Translations under genes and position numbers: made by a program
Assembly: GCA_963920575.1 (NCBI GenBank)
Contig: OY986963.1
Location: 2,394,896 to 2,458,895, forward strand
Origin: Narthecium ossifragum
Taxonomy: Eukaryota > Streptophyta > Magnoliopsida > Dioscoreales > Nartheciaceae
Direction of reading: 5' to 3'
DNA: 64,000 nt
Notes under the pieces: model-generated
Database searches by the model: none
What the model saw: only the letters and a program-made list of their open reading frames with translations
Told to the model about the DNA's origin: nothing
In this document: one piece after another, positions 24,031 to 35,158 of the stretch
Layout of the letters: every line of letters starts with the position of its first letter
Position numbering within the stretch: position 1 is the stretch's first letter

Positions 24031-24215
24031 GTTTCCTGCAGGGTATACACGTGAATGGCTACAGGCTTACAGTTCTGAAAGGTTTGATCTTTGCCTCTCT
24101 GTTTGAGTTCATGGGTTGATGATTTTTTGTGTAGGAGTTGGTAGAGAACACCGTGGAGTGGGCATTCATGAATGATGGCATGATAAAGATTTTATATGTG
24201 TTTGCATTATTGTAA
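24031..24215 (+). other. Two exon-like segments, gene not identified
   Basis: TTTCCTGCAG|GGTATACACG...GTTCTGAAAG|GTTTG (about 24043-24081) and TTTTTTGTGTAG|GAGTTGGTAGAG... (from about 24136) look like an exon pair with good splice signals. Joined, they read IHVNGYRLTVLK then ELVENTVEWAFMNDGMIK before a stop. I recognise no family and see no upstream exons, so this may be a relic or chance. Confidence 0.2.
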
Positions 24216-24754
24216 CATTGAATTGCTTCAGGTTATCAACCACTCTGCCTAATTTATGTATATCTACGCTGCTGTTTTCGCATTAGCTTGTGATTTGTCA
24301 TTAAATGTTTGGAAGAAAGTTGTGAGGGACAAGGGAGTGGTAGTGACGTTTACAGCGACTTATACAATATTTATTAATTGCAAGAACTTGACCATTGCGT
24401 AATGAACTGTGGGCTTATGGCAAAGCCAACTAATAAAGATCATATGTCGTATGTATTGGATTCCCTGAGAATGGGTCCAGGGAGAGAATCCCCAGCACCA
24501 TGAACCAATATGGATAGCTGGCTGATTGAGATCTCGTCCAATGTATTTGGGTCGAGTCGATTTGGCTTCGTAAAATAATTGAACAACTTGTGCAGCCGTG
24601 GGATGCTGGCCTGGCACGAGAGAGACTGGCGCACGAACCACAGACGAGGCATGTGGGTTCTAAAGTGAGCTTATTTGTTTGTTTTATAGCGATGGCGACG
24701 GGGACGGGGACGCAACCCACTTCCGGAGTCCCGCACTTCTCTAATTGGAAATCC

Positions 24755-25100
24755 TCGGATGACGTCAAGTCGTCTGCGGAGTGCGGAGAAATATAAGGTA
24801 AGCTGGTCCTTTAGATCCGAGAGACCAGGGATGGCATCCTGGCCGTCGGCCGTGGCGGTGGGATTGCCGGGCAGGGGGCACGTGAGAGGGCTTCGTTAGC
24901 GCGCCACGTTTCCCCACGGGAGAGAGCTGCCCGCTTGTGAGAAATCCACGTAACGGGCAGGCTCATCGGGGGCCCCGCGGGTATGAGTACCGGACAAAGA
25001 GGAGCTGGATTCTAGGCTCTCTTCTAGCGTGTAGTTGGGCCCACGGACTGGCTGTGGGGGCCCACTTGAAGGAGACGGGCGGAGCTTTTGACGTCAGCTG
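24755..25100. promoter_or_regulatory. Cluster of ACGT-core motifs upstream of the FLZ gene
   Basis: Two perfect palindromes TGACGTCA (24760-24767 and 25089-25096) and a G-box CACGTG (24879-24884) lie within 340 bp, with further ACGT cores at 24905 (CCACGTTT) and 24947 (CCACGTAA). Such motifs bind plant bZIP factors. The stretch is GC-rich against AT-rich neighbours and lies 600-940 bp before the FLZ start codon. Linking it to that gene is inference; it could also belong to an unseen transcript ending upstream. Confidence 0.45.
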
Positions 25101-25632
25101 GGATGTGAAACGGACGACCGGCTATTACCGGGATCGAAGGGTTCTGAGATTAAGGCATTATAAGCTCATTAAATAACGAATTTGCCCCTGCCCTGTTTCA
25201 ACGGCTACTTCTGTTCTGGGAACGGAGTGGCACTCTTGTAATATTTCTGAAAGGATTTGATTTGTTATTTTTTAAAATAATGAGTCACGATTTGTGTACG
25301 TTGAACAGATTATATATATTACACATGTCATCTAATCAATTGATATTTCATTACAAAATGAATATACTAACGATCAAAATCAAATTGATAGTGAGATAAC
25401 AATTACTAATAAAATAGATTAATTAATTAATATCTCATCAAAATATTAGAGGACATATGTATTACACATATAAAAATTTATGGTCGGATAATACCGTCAA
25501 ACCCAGCAAGTGGTTTCACATGGATTCTTGCTTCTGAAGAGGCACCCCCACCTGTGTAGTAGGTATAATGAGTACACTGTTTAGAAATTAGAACCCACCA
25601 CTCCACCATCATTGCTCATGGTTTCCTGTGAT

Positions 25633-25642
25633 CCTATATATT
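25633..25642 (+). promoter_or_regulatory. TATA box of the FLZ gene
   Basis: CCTATATATT stands about 60 bp before the start codon at 25700, which leaves room for a leader of roughly 30 bp. Confidence 0.5.
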
Positions 25643-25699
25643 AGCAGTCTCTCCCCGCTGCTTCCTGGAAGCAACTACCAAAGCACCAACGAAAGCAAC

Positions 25700-26310
25700 A
25701 TGGATTCGCCAGCTCTCTCCTCCTCTTCCTCCTCGTCGTCATCGTCGTCTTTTTTCTCCGATGACATCGAAGCTGGGATAACCGAGAGCTTCGCCTCCTC
25801 CTACCCCATGGTGGGTAGAAGCAGGACGAATTACAGAACGGTGGGAGTGGTGGCGTCTCCGTCGGCGAGAGCCGGGACACCGGGGTTCTTCTATGACGCC
25901 CTGGCGGAGGACGAGCCGCGGCACTTCCTTGACTCGTGTTTCCTCTGCAAGAAGCCCCTCGGCGGCAACAGGGACATCTTCATGTACAGGTATTAGTTGG
26001 TCTTCTCCTCTAGATCCAAATCACTCCTATCTAGCTGTTTCTCATGCAGCTGGATTAAAAGTTGTGAATTCAAACAGATCTAGAGTGATGGCTAATTAAT
26101 GGATTTGTTTGTTTGTAAACGAACAGAGGGGATAAGCCGTTCTGCAGCGAGGAGTGTAGACAGCAGCAGATCGAGATGGACGAGGCCATGGAGATCGAGA
26201 AGAGCACTGGCCGGAGTCGAGGCTCTTACCCTTTGATCAATACGGCCGCTTCATCCGTTGCACAACAAAAGAAGAACCAATTCCGAGCCGGCACCGTCGT
26301 CGTCAGCTAA
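25700..26310 (+). CDS. FCS-like zinc finger (FLZ, DUF581) protein
   Basis: Two exons, 25700-25989 and 26127-26310 (TAA), encode 157 residues. FLZ proteins are plant-specific adaptors that bind SnRK1 kinase subunits and act in energy, sugar and ABA signalling. The FLZ module is at residues about 75-118: [34 protein letters not shown], EMDEA. Zinc ligands are C80, C83, C103 and C107, and the hallmark FCS is present. The N-terminus has a run of 11 serines (residues 7-17) and a GTPGFF motif typical of the family; the tail is basic and disordered. The single intron splits the Arg codon of MYRGDKPF, a position I expect in the family. Exon 1 is GC-rich. A (TA)n microsatellite follows in the 3' UTR. 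The ATG chosen is the first in frame after a TATA box and gives the MDSP-type start. Subfamily number not assigned. Confidence 0.93.
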
Positions 26311-26325
26311 TTTCTTAGTACTTCT

Positions 26326-26326
26326 G

Positions 26327-26368
<42 letters not shown>

Positions 26369-26385
26369 ATATATATATATATAAC
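26326..26385 (+). repeat. (TA)n microsatellite in the FLZ 3' UTR
   Basis: About 17 TA units, a GTGTA interruption, then about eight more TA units, starting 16 bp after the stop codon. Its length is likely to vary between individuals. Confidence 0.9.
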
Positions 26386-26399
26386 AACGTGCAACATGA

Positions 26400-28130
26400 A
26401 CGAACAGCGATCAATCGATTCAAGAATAAAGCCATGAAACTGAGTTGACAAAGAAGAGGAGAGCATGGATGGCTCTGGTTTCCAGAGCTGGTCGGCCGGA
26501 GACTTGGATTGTGTCCATGGTCATGTACTCATGTAGTATCATACGTACTGGAGTCATTCCAGCGAAGAAGATGAATACTTGAGGGAGGGAGAGGGAGGGG
26601 TCATGTATTTTCTTGGAGAAATGAGGGGATTCATTTGATATGAGTGATTCGAGCTACTGTTTTGATCCCTGTTAAGGGGGTGGAGAATTTGTGTGACATC
26701 GTGTAATATTCGATGAAAATGTTACAAAAAGTTTTCCTTCTCCTGAATACTATTACTTGAGATGTCTTCTTCTTCTTCTTTATAGCTTGAATTTATGGAA
26801 AGTTTTGCATATTAGATTCACTTTATTTTTTGATTTTACGTACAATCCTAGGTGGTTTGCATATGAAATTAATGAGATGGAGAATCTTGATTTACAGGTA
26901 AGGATTCTTGACCGATTTATTAGTAAGAATTCTTGACAATAATTGCTTATTTTGAATCAAAGGCATATAATGATTCAAGTTGTGAACTAAAAATTAAATT
27001 AATTTAAAAACACAAATTTTTTATAATTCTTGCACCTCATAATGGGGATGCTAATGCTAATGTTCGTCATGGAGTGGTAGGACCACTCCGAGAGGATGTA
27101 AAAGGCTAATGAGTTACGCATTGTGGAATAGTTTTGGGCTTCGAGAAAATCTACTTTGGAGAGCGAGAATTACCTCTCCTATGTAATAATTACATCGTAA
27201 TATTTATTTTCAGCTTTTTTTTCATATTTCTAGCAAGAGCGGCATCCACTTTCTAAAAAAACCTCATAGAAAAGTAAAAAAAAAAATATAGCCTACTCCT
27301 CTTTTAATTAATTAAAAAGGGAAAATGAAGGCGTGAGACTCAACTCTCTACAAACTCCCATGACGTATAATCTTGCTCACTAATAACTAATTGACTAGCT
27401 AGCCTTTCGTTCTCATTCGATTTGTTCTTGTCCTGCATTCCAAGCGGGATATACAGTTAAGTGTATGGTTCTACAAAGTCCCTTTTTTGTGTGGTGTGTC
27501 ACATAAAATTCGAATAAAAATTCGAGACCGGGACTCTATTTTTAGTAACTATCAACTTATAATTTCCTATATTCTCTATCTTTGTATTTTTTCATGTCAA
27601 AAAATATTATATGGGAACTTAACACGACGCCACTCGTCTGTTTTTCTACTGCCAAAAATAAAGAGGAAACTATAAAGTTTTCGAAAGCCTCGTGTTTTTT
27701 TTTGTGCTTACATAAAATTGAATAAGAAGACGAGATCAGGCCACATTTTCTAGAAACTCCTGGTTTCTGAAATTTATTTATTCCCGATTTTTGTCGGCTT
27801 TCAAAAGCCACTCATGGAATTTTTGTCCCAAGGAGAGAGAGGGACGATATATACAATTTTTCATAACTCTTTTTTCTTTTCTTTTCTCTTTTTATTTTGC
27901 ATATGGTTGCCAGAAAATCGAATCAAAATTCAGACTTGAACTCTATTAATTGTTGTTTTTCAATTTTGTTCACTGTCCGGCTTCCTATCTCTTTCAAGCG
28001 CGAAGAGATAATATATAGTTTTTAGAAGTGCTTTGTTTTAGTTATTTGGCGTGACAGAAATTCGAATAAAAAGCGAAAGTCTCCACTTGGTTAGAAAGTC
28101 TCATTTTTCGAATTCTTTAAGCCATCCATA
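26400..28130. other. 3' flank of the FLZ gene and AT-rich spacer
   Basis: 26390-26760 is probable FLZ 3' UTR. After that no gene is seen. 27500-28110 holds diverged direct repeats around the word AAATTCGAATAAAAA (27507, about 27918 as AAAATCGAATCAAAATTC, 28061), each followed by a GAGAC or GAACTC-type continuation; a further copy is at about 30741. Probably old duplications. Confidence 0.4.
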
Positions 28131-28697
28131 TCAGCTTCCTTGTCCTTCCTTTCTAAAATATATTAATATATATTACTTCTCTATTTTACAGCTTCTCTGT
28201 TAACAACACTCTACATTAATTTCCTTGAACCATTCCCTATATCACTAAAATACTCATTTCCTAATCTTCTTTTCTTATTCTATTCTTTATTTATTATTTG
28301 ATAGTCATATAATCATAGTAATTAATATTATATTACATCATTAATCTTTGTGATATATTTATACTTTAATACATTAGGAAACAAATAATATATAATTTTG
28401 AGATAGTAATTAATATAATTAAAGATATGTTATAAAACAAATAATATATATTAGAAACACACAAAAAAATAATATTAATATCATAGTAATTAATATTTAT
28501 ATTGCATCATTAATATAATTAGAGATTTGTTAAGAGAGAGAAAGATGGGGTTTTTATTTCTCAAATAAAATACCCACTTTCATAGGTTTCTAATGAAATA
28601 AGGAATGGGGAGTTTAACAATGCTCCCCCACACATGTAGGGGAGCACTGTAGCTATTCTCTATTTTAGGGTAGAGATAGGGAGGTTGATGCAGCCTC
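28131..28697. mobile_element. MITE-like element, copy A of a tandem pair
   Basis: The left end reads ATCAGCTTCCTTGTCCTTCC...CTAAAATA. The right end, in reverse, reads ATCAACCTCCCTATCTCTACCCTAAAATAGAG, so the ends are inverted repeats. Between are AT-rich sequence and CTCCCCCACACATGTAGGGGAGCACTGTAGCT near the right end. Copy B follows at 28845. Confidence 0.55.
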
Positions 28698-28844
28698 TTT
28701 TTTGCCATTTCCTCAAATCTCATACCTTATAATATGAAAGAGATGGGTTTGATGGAGCTGATATGGGTGCGGTTGTTAACAAGCAACCAGTTCGTTGCTA
28801 CAGTAACGGGTTTTATTATTGTAGCTAATGGGTTAACAGGTCTG

Positions 28845-29200
28845 TATCAGCTTCCCTATCTTTCCACCCCAAAATATTCCAATAGATATTACTTTCCTAT
28901 TTACAACTACATGCATCAGCTTCCATAAACCATTCCCTACCGTAATAAAATATTAATTCTCCCATCTTATTTTCCTATTCTATTCTTCATTTATTATTTG
29001 ACAGCCATATAATTGTAATAATTAAATACTATATCATGTCATTAATCATTGAGATATTTTTTTCCCTTTATATAAATGGCCATGACTTATTATATGGGTA
29101 TAGTTTATTAATAGGGGTGGTGAAAAGTGCTCCCCCACATATAGGGGAGCACTGTAGCTCTTCCCTGTTATAGGGGAGAGCAAGGGTGGCTAGTGCAGCT
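28845..29200. mobile_element. MITE-like element, copy B of a tandem pair
   Basis: It repeats copy A in order and orientation: ATCAGCTTCCCTATCTTTCC, ACCATTCCCTA, TATTCTATTCTTCATTTATT, then GCTCCCCCACATATAGGGGAGCACTGTAGCT and GTGCAGC. It is about 200 bp shorter than copy A. The Harbinger-like element begins only 9 bp further on. Confidence 0.55.
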
Positions 29201-29208
29201 TGGATTTA

Positions 29209-30504
29209 GCCTATGTTTGGTTGGGGGTTAAAAAATTAGGTTAACCCTCTTAACCCCGTTCTTACCCCAAACACTTTTGGGGTTAAGAGGGGTTAAACCA
29301 AAAAATGGGGTTAAGTTTCTCTCTCTCATTTAAACCCATAACATATATTCTAATATTATTTTGATGATGCCAATATATAAAGAAAGATAAAATAATATTT
29401 TTTTTACATGATGTGGACCAATCATGGTATAACATGTGGCATGTAGGACCCACCTATATTAATATTTTATTATAATAATATGTTATTGATATTATTTAAT
29501 ACACTACGCATATGAATTTTTTTTTACGTGACTTTTTTATGCGTTTCTAAAAATGCATGCAAATATTTTTATTTTGGTATAAAAATGTTTACGTGTGGAG
29601 TAACATTTTTTGTGCGTGTTTGTTTTTCTACGTGCAAATATTTTTGTATGTGTTTTTATGGGTGTATAAAAACTTTTGCGCACGTATAATTTTTTTCCCC
29701 ATATTCTTAGTGTATTAAATAATATTATTCATATGTTATTATAATAAAATATTAATATAAGTGGGTCCACGTGCCACATGTCATATCATGATTGGTCTAC
29801 ATCATGCAAAAATCATTTTTATATTATATTACTTTAATAATATAATATGAAAATATTATTATTATATTAATATAAGTGGGTCCGCATTGGAATACATTGA
29901 TGTGTACGATCATGCCACATCACCATACTATGTCATATAGCGATACGATTCTTCTTCGTGTCCGTCGTAGGTGGAGGCTACGTGTACGTCGCTAACGGAC
30001 ACAACACAGGCAAGAACGGCCTCGACACTACCGAGCCATACGACCCGATGGAGGACGGGCGGGCATCGTTGCCAACGATGGCGGAGGAGCGGGCGTCTAC
30101 TGGAGATGACAAATAAGTGGGCGTTGATAGGTGAGGGATTCGTCGGTGGAGACGTCGAACATGACGGGTGGGGTGGTAATATTATACTTTATCATAATAT
30201 AGTTTATACACTTTACAATTATAATATTATATATTTTATACACTTTACGTAGATACATTTGAATTAGTTTAATAGTTAACTCAAATATTATAATCTTAAT
30301 CCACTATGTTACACATTATTAAAATATTATATATTTTATACACTTTATAATTCTTACCATTATCCAAAGCTTAATCCAGTAGCTTACCATTGTTTCTGAG
30401 CCTAACAGTAAAAATGGGTTAAGTTTACTCCCATTTCTTATCCCCATTTTTCTACCCCTAACCCCCTTAACCCTATTCCTCTTAACCCCGAACCAAACGA
30501 GGGC
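29209..30504. mobile_element. PIF/Harbinger-like non-autonomous element carrying a host gene fragment
   Basis: Ends are inverted: GCCTATGTTTGGTTGGGGGTT on the left, and reading inward from the right GCCCTCGTTTGGTTCGGGGTT. TTA flanks both ends (29206-29208 and 30505-30507), the target duplication expected of this superfamily. Subterminal GGGGTTAAG repeats follow on both sides. Inside, 29395-29530 and 29705-29825 form a second inverted pair (GGTGGGTCC/CCACATG...ATCATG words), and 29953-30116 is a piece of coding DNA resembling kelch-repeat F-box genes. No transposase is present. Confidence 0.7.
29953..30116 (+). pseudogene. Captured fragment of a kelch-repeat F-box (KFB) gene
   Basis: A GC-rich island in AT-rich DNA reads FFVSVVGGGYVYVANGHNTG, then KNGLDTTEPYDPMEDGRASL and PTMAEERAS. 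This is the kelch motif of plant F-box/kelch proteins (GG-x-VYVAGGH, AYD, LPxMAEER). It starts and ends abruptly inside the Harbinger-like element, has no F-box, and runs into TAA at 30114-30116. Likely transposon-captured and non-functional as a protein. Confidence 0.65.
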
Positions 30505-31129
30505 TTATAGGGTAGGGGAGCATTTGAGGCATGTGAAGCAGATGCCCTTATTGCTCAACTACCAATGTTGGTATATTTTTATTTCTTATTTCACAATCAA
30601 AAAAATAAATCTCTATTTTATTTTGAAATAATATTTCGAAGCCTTTTTGTTTTCCTTTTTACCTCATTTTCTTAATTCACACATGCACGTTCTTTGAATA
30701 ATATTCCTCAAAATTATTCATACAGTCAAGTTGCTTTGTGTGACAGAAATTCAACTAAAAAGCATTAACTTCAGTTGCATAGAAAATTAGAAACTCTCAC
30801 ATTTTCTCATTTCCTGATTACCCAACTATTGATGTTGGCATTTTTTATTTCTACTTTTCTACTTCACAATCAAACAAAGGATTCTGTATTTTTTAGAAAG
30901 CAATTTTACAAAACCTTTCGTTCTCTTTTACTTCTCTCTCTCATTTCATGCAATCAAACACGGACGTTCTTCGACCTGATATTTTTCGAAATTATTCCTA
31001 TATAATCCAAAGTCACAAGTCAAGTTACTTAATTCAACAATAAAGATGAATTTTTTTTAACACTAGCTAGATTCGATGCTTCCACTATATATTTTGATCA
31101 GTAAGTTAAGAATAATCTATAGATATCGC

Positions 31130-32159
31130 ATGCTACTCTGCATAGGAGTAGATTAGGAGTGCGGGACATCCTTGAAGCTTGCTGGTCTAGTATATGGTGC
31201 ATGCCAGTTGGGCCAATAGTGACAATGTTTGTGTGGAAGACGCTGCATGGAAAGCTATTAGCACGGGATAATCTCCGGAGAGTCGGAGCTTCGTCAGATC
31301 GAGAGTGTCCTTGTTGTGGACGGATCGAGAAACTGTTGCACATATACTCTTCGAGTGTCCAACAATGAGAGTGGTTCTTGATTGCCTTCTTGCACAAGCT
31401 GATGTAGGTGCATGTGACTGGGATGCAAAACACCTCGTCATGCCCCTTCTTTGTTCCTCCAACCATCCAGATGCCTGTCGTCTAAAGGCTTATCTTGCTT
31501 ACGGGTTGTGACTGGGATGGAAGGATCACAACATTATTGTTTTTGAAGGTAGGAAAGGATCAGGGGAGGTGTTGGTTAGAAGGGCTAGGCGCCTAGCAGA
31601 GGAGGCACTCGCATATCTAATTCAATGCAAGCTAGCCAGGAGAGAAGAGACGAAGACATGTGGGCTACTCAAGTTGATGGTTCGCACGACTACAACTACG
31701 AGTCCACTACAGTTGGGGTGATTGGCTGCGGGAAACAATGAGGTTGTGAATGGGTGCATGGGGAGGGCTTTATTCTTACTGCCTCAGTTGTGGAGGCAAG
31801 AGTTAGATGTTAATTTAAAAAGGTCTGTAGTGGTCCAGAATGGAATAGAAGACGAAGGTTATCCTGGAGTCCAATACCAAGGATGTGGTCGACATTGTGA
31901 ATGGTCATAGGATTTGGCTCGGAGGAGAATAGAGTCTAGTTAGGTTAATTTGGTGAGTAATGACATGTTTTGAGTCTGTGATGGTTATGTACATATCGAG
32001 ATCCCCCAACATTAAGACGGACAAGGTAGCAAGGTGGTGTAGAGAGGAAAACATTAGTTTTGACTGGCACCTCGAAGAAGGGCTTGCTGCTAGCTCTTAC
32101 TCGGGTGCTCTAAATAAAATTTTAGCCTGGGGCTCATATCATTAAAAGGAAAAAAGTAT
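31130..32159 (+). mobile_element. 5'-truncated, frameshifted LINE (RT zinc finger and RNase H relics)
   Basis: A 15-bp target duplication, ATCTATAGATATCGC, flanks it at 31115-31129 and 32160-32174. The 3' end is A-rich (ATTAAAAGGAAAAAAG). Coding relics on the plus strand are the RT zinc-binding module (SIWCMPVGP, FVWKTLHGKLLARDNLRR, CPCCGR, then in another frame HILFECPTMRVVLD) and the RNase H end (VMYISRSPNIKTDKVARWCR). Frames shift several times, so it is dead. Wording resembles the relic in the pyruvate carrier intron. Confidence 0.88.
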
Positions 32160-32174
32160 ATCTATAGATATCGC

Positions 32175-32900
32175 CTTGAATCAACTACTTTGGTTAGGGA
32201 ATGAAGTCACATGATTGTCTCCAATCTCCATGACAGTCACACGTATCATGATCTGATTAGAAGCTAAAAAAGATTCCCAACATGAAAAGCTGTGAAAAAT
32301 TACTTAAGTTCATAGCCCAATGCCACTCTAAAGATGCCCACCATGTGCTAATTAAATTAGACGAATAATTCTTAGATCGTGCATCTGATTTAGAAACACG
32401 AGGTTGGATTCCATACATTGTAGCTAGATAGCTGGACATCTAGCTAGCCACGTTAGCTCTCCAAGCATGCCACTCTTGTGGGGGACATTGATGGGTCCTT
32501 AATGTTCATATATACTAATCGTTAGATTCTAGTTAGGAAATTAATCAACTAGTTAAAGCAAGCTTTAGATTGCCCCCCACCCCCCCGGGACATTAAAGAT
32601 GGTGAGGAACATTTGAGGTTTAGCACTTTGAGAATAACTTTTGCCATTTTGTTATGTTGTTTAGATCTTTAAAACCTTAAATTAAAAACAACAACAACAT
32701 ATATAGAAGGTGTGGTTCATTCGTAGCCAGCCACGTTGTGGATCACCCGACTAATTTTTTGTTCTAACAGTCTGAGTGAAACATTGGATCTGAAATGCAT
32801 CAGGCAATGTATCTGGCTGCATTGGATGAAGAGCAGCGGTACAAATAGTAGTATTCTTATGCAGTATATTTTGAGACACGAGCAAAGATGATCTGGTCTG
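32175..32900. other. Spacer between LINE and minisatellite
   Basis: No gene seen. A C-run (CCCCCCACCCCCCCGG at about 32573) is the only notable feature. Confidence 0.4.
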
Positions 32901-33124
32901 AAACTTAGGGGGTGTCTTTCAATTTTGCTAGAGGCCCACGTGGTGCAATTAGAGAGCACCACGTTCTCCCACCCCACTCACTCATCATAAATGCTAATAT
33001 GCCAAGCGGGGGAGAATCCAAGAAATTGGGCGCTGGTTTCAAATTTCCAATCTCTCCCTCTTTCTCTTCCTCTAATTTTCCAATTTCTCTCATTCTCTTC
33101 CTCCCTCCCCGGACCGTGACCTCT

Positions 33125-33650
33125 CGTCCCACTCCTCCTCCTCCGGCATCCGCGGCTCCTCCTCCTCCGGCATCCACGCGGATCTCCTCCTCCGACATCC
33201 ACGCGGATCTCCTCCTCCGGCTCCTCCTCCGCACGCTCCTCCTCCTCCGGCATCCACGGCTCCTCATCGTCCTCCTCCGGCATCCGCACGCCTCCTCCTC
33301 CTCCTCATGCTACATCCGCGTGCTTCTCCTCCTCCTCCTCCGGCATCCGCGGCTCCTCCTCCTCCTCCGACACCCAAGCGCCTCATCCTCCTCATCCTGC
33401 ATCCGCGTGCTTCTCCTCCTCCTCCTCCGGCATCCGCGTTCTCCTCCTCCTCCTCCTCCGGCATCCGCGTGCGTGCCTCCTCCTCCTCCTGCTGCATCCG
33501 CGTGCTTCTCCTCCTCCTCCTCCGACATTCGCGGCTCCTCCTCCCCCTCCGGCGTCCGCGCGCGCTCCTCCTCCTCCTCCGGCATCCGTGCACTCCGCCT
33601 CCGCACGCTCCTCCTCCGCTGGCATCCGCGCGTTCCTCCTCCTCTGCCAT
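33125..33650 (+). repeat. CTCCTCCTCCGGCATCCGCG minisatellite
   Basis: About 20 degenerate units mixing (CTC)n with GGCATCCGCG(TGCTT). It keeps several frames open on both strands, which explains the overlapping Ser/Pro- and Arg/Glu-rich ORFs here. No splice or start context supports any as a gene. Confidence 0.85.
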
Positions 33651-33692
33651 TGGATTAATGTTTCTAATTTGAAATTCTGTATTTTTAGTTTC

Positions 33693-34958
33693 AATTATAT
33701 GATTTTGTTTCTTCATTAGTATTCATATTTGGAATTCATTGTATTTTGGGATGAATTGAATGATACAAGATATCATTCCTTGTAATTGGTCAAGTTTTGA
33801 ATGACTTTGTTGCCTGGTTTTTTATGTGCACAAGTATTGATGAATATTCACTATCCACTATCCATCAATATTCACTATCCACTATTCAGGATTTGTTAGT
33901 TGTTGGTTTAGATTGATCGTAACGCTATAGGTCTTACATGATACAAGATAGGCATTGAATCAACACAGAGATGATGTCTTGTATCATGTAAGACCTATAG
34001 CGCTACGATCAATTTAAACCAATAACTAACAAATCCTGAATAGTGGATAGTGGATAGTGGATAGTGAGTATTGATGAATAGTGAATAGTTAATAGTCACA
34101 CATACTTGTGAAATGTATATGCAACAGAATGTACCTTTTCCACATTGAATCAACACAGAGATGATGTCTTGTATCATGTAAGACCTATAGCGCTACGATC
34201 AATCTAAACCAATAGCTAACAAATCCTGGATAATGGATAGTGGATAGTGAATATTGATGAATAGTGAATAGTTAATATTCACACATACTTGTGAAATGTA
34301 TATTCAACAGAATGTACATTTTCCACATTGAATCAACACAGAGATGATGTCTTGTATCATGTAAGACCTATAGCGCTACGATCAATCTAAACCAATAGCT
34401 AACAAATCCTGGATAGTGGATAGTGAATATTGATGAATAGTGGATAGTGAATATTCACACATACTTGTGAAATGTATATGCAACAGAGTTTACCTTTTTC
34501 ACATTGAATCAATATAGAGATGATATCTTGTATCATGTAAGACCTATAGCGGTACGATCAATCTAAGGCAACAGCTAACAAATCCTAGATAGTGGATAGT
34601 GAATATTGATGGATAGTGGATAGTGAATATTCACACATACTTGCGAAATATATATGCAATAGAGTGTACCTTTTTCACATTGAATCAATACAGAGATGAT
34701 GTCTTGTATCATGTAAGACCTATAGCGTTAAGATCAATCTAAGCCAGCATCTAACAAATCCTGGATAGTGGATAGTGAATATTGATGGATAGTGGATAGT
34801 GAACATTCATCAATACTTGTGCACATAAAAAAACCAGGTAACAAAGTCATTCAAAACTTGACCAATTACAAGGAATGATATCTTGTATCATCCAATTCAT
34901 CCCAAAATACAATGAATTCCAAATATGAATACTAATGAAGAAACAAAATCATCCAATT
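33693..34958. mobile_element. Foldback element with tandem-repeat core, cut by the assembly gap
   Basis: The left arm (33693 to about 33950) is the reverse complement of the right arm (about 34700 to 34958): for example GTGCACAAGTATTGATGAAT on the left and ATTCATCAATACTTGTGCAC on the right, and AATTATATGATTTTGTTT against AAACAAAATCATCCAATT. Between them are four direct units starting at 33953, 34143, 34326 and 34502 (a fifth, at 34678, merges into the right arm), with periods of 190, 183, 176 and 176 bp. Each unit has CATTGAATCAACACAGAGAT, a TGTATCATGTAAGACC stretch and TGGATAGTGGATAGTGAATA. The right arm runs straight into the N block, so the true end is hidden. Confidence 0.8.
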
Positions 34959-35158
34959 NNNNNNNNNNNNNNNNNNNNNNNNNNNNNNNNNNNNNNNNNN
35001 NNNNNNNNNNNNNNNNNNNNNNNNNNNNNNNNNNNNNNNNNNNNNNNNNNNNNNNNNNNNNNNNNNNNNNNNNNNNNNNNNNNNNNNNNNNNNNNNNNNN
35101 NNNNNNNNNNNNNNNNNNNNNNNNNNNNNNNNNNNNNNNNNNNNNNNNNNNNNNNNNN
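34959..35158. other. Assembly gap, 200 N
   Basis: Exactly 200 unknown bases, a length often used as a placeholder, between two repeat arrays. The real size is unknown. Confidence 0.98.

Noticed and set aside
24360..24796. ORFs of 70-112 codons on the minus strand
   Set aside because: Three overlapping frames without recognised domains; GC-richer promoter-like DNA is the simpler reading.
32905..33716. Ser/Pro-rich and Glu/Arg-rich ORFs up to 248 codons on both strands
   Set aside because: Translations of the CTCCTCCTCCGGCATCC minisatellite in different frames.
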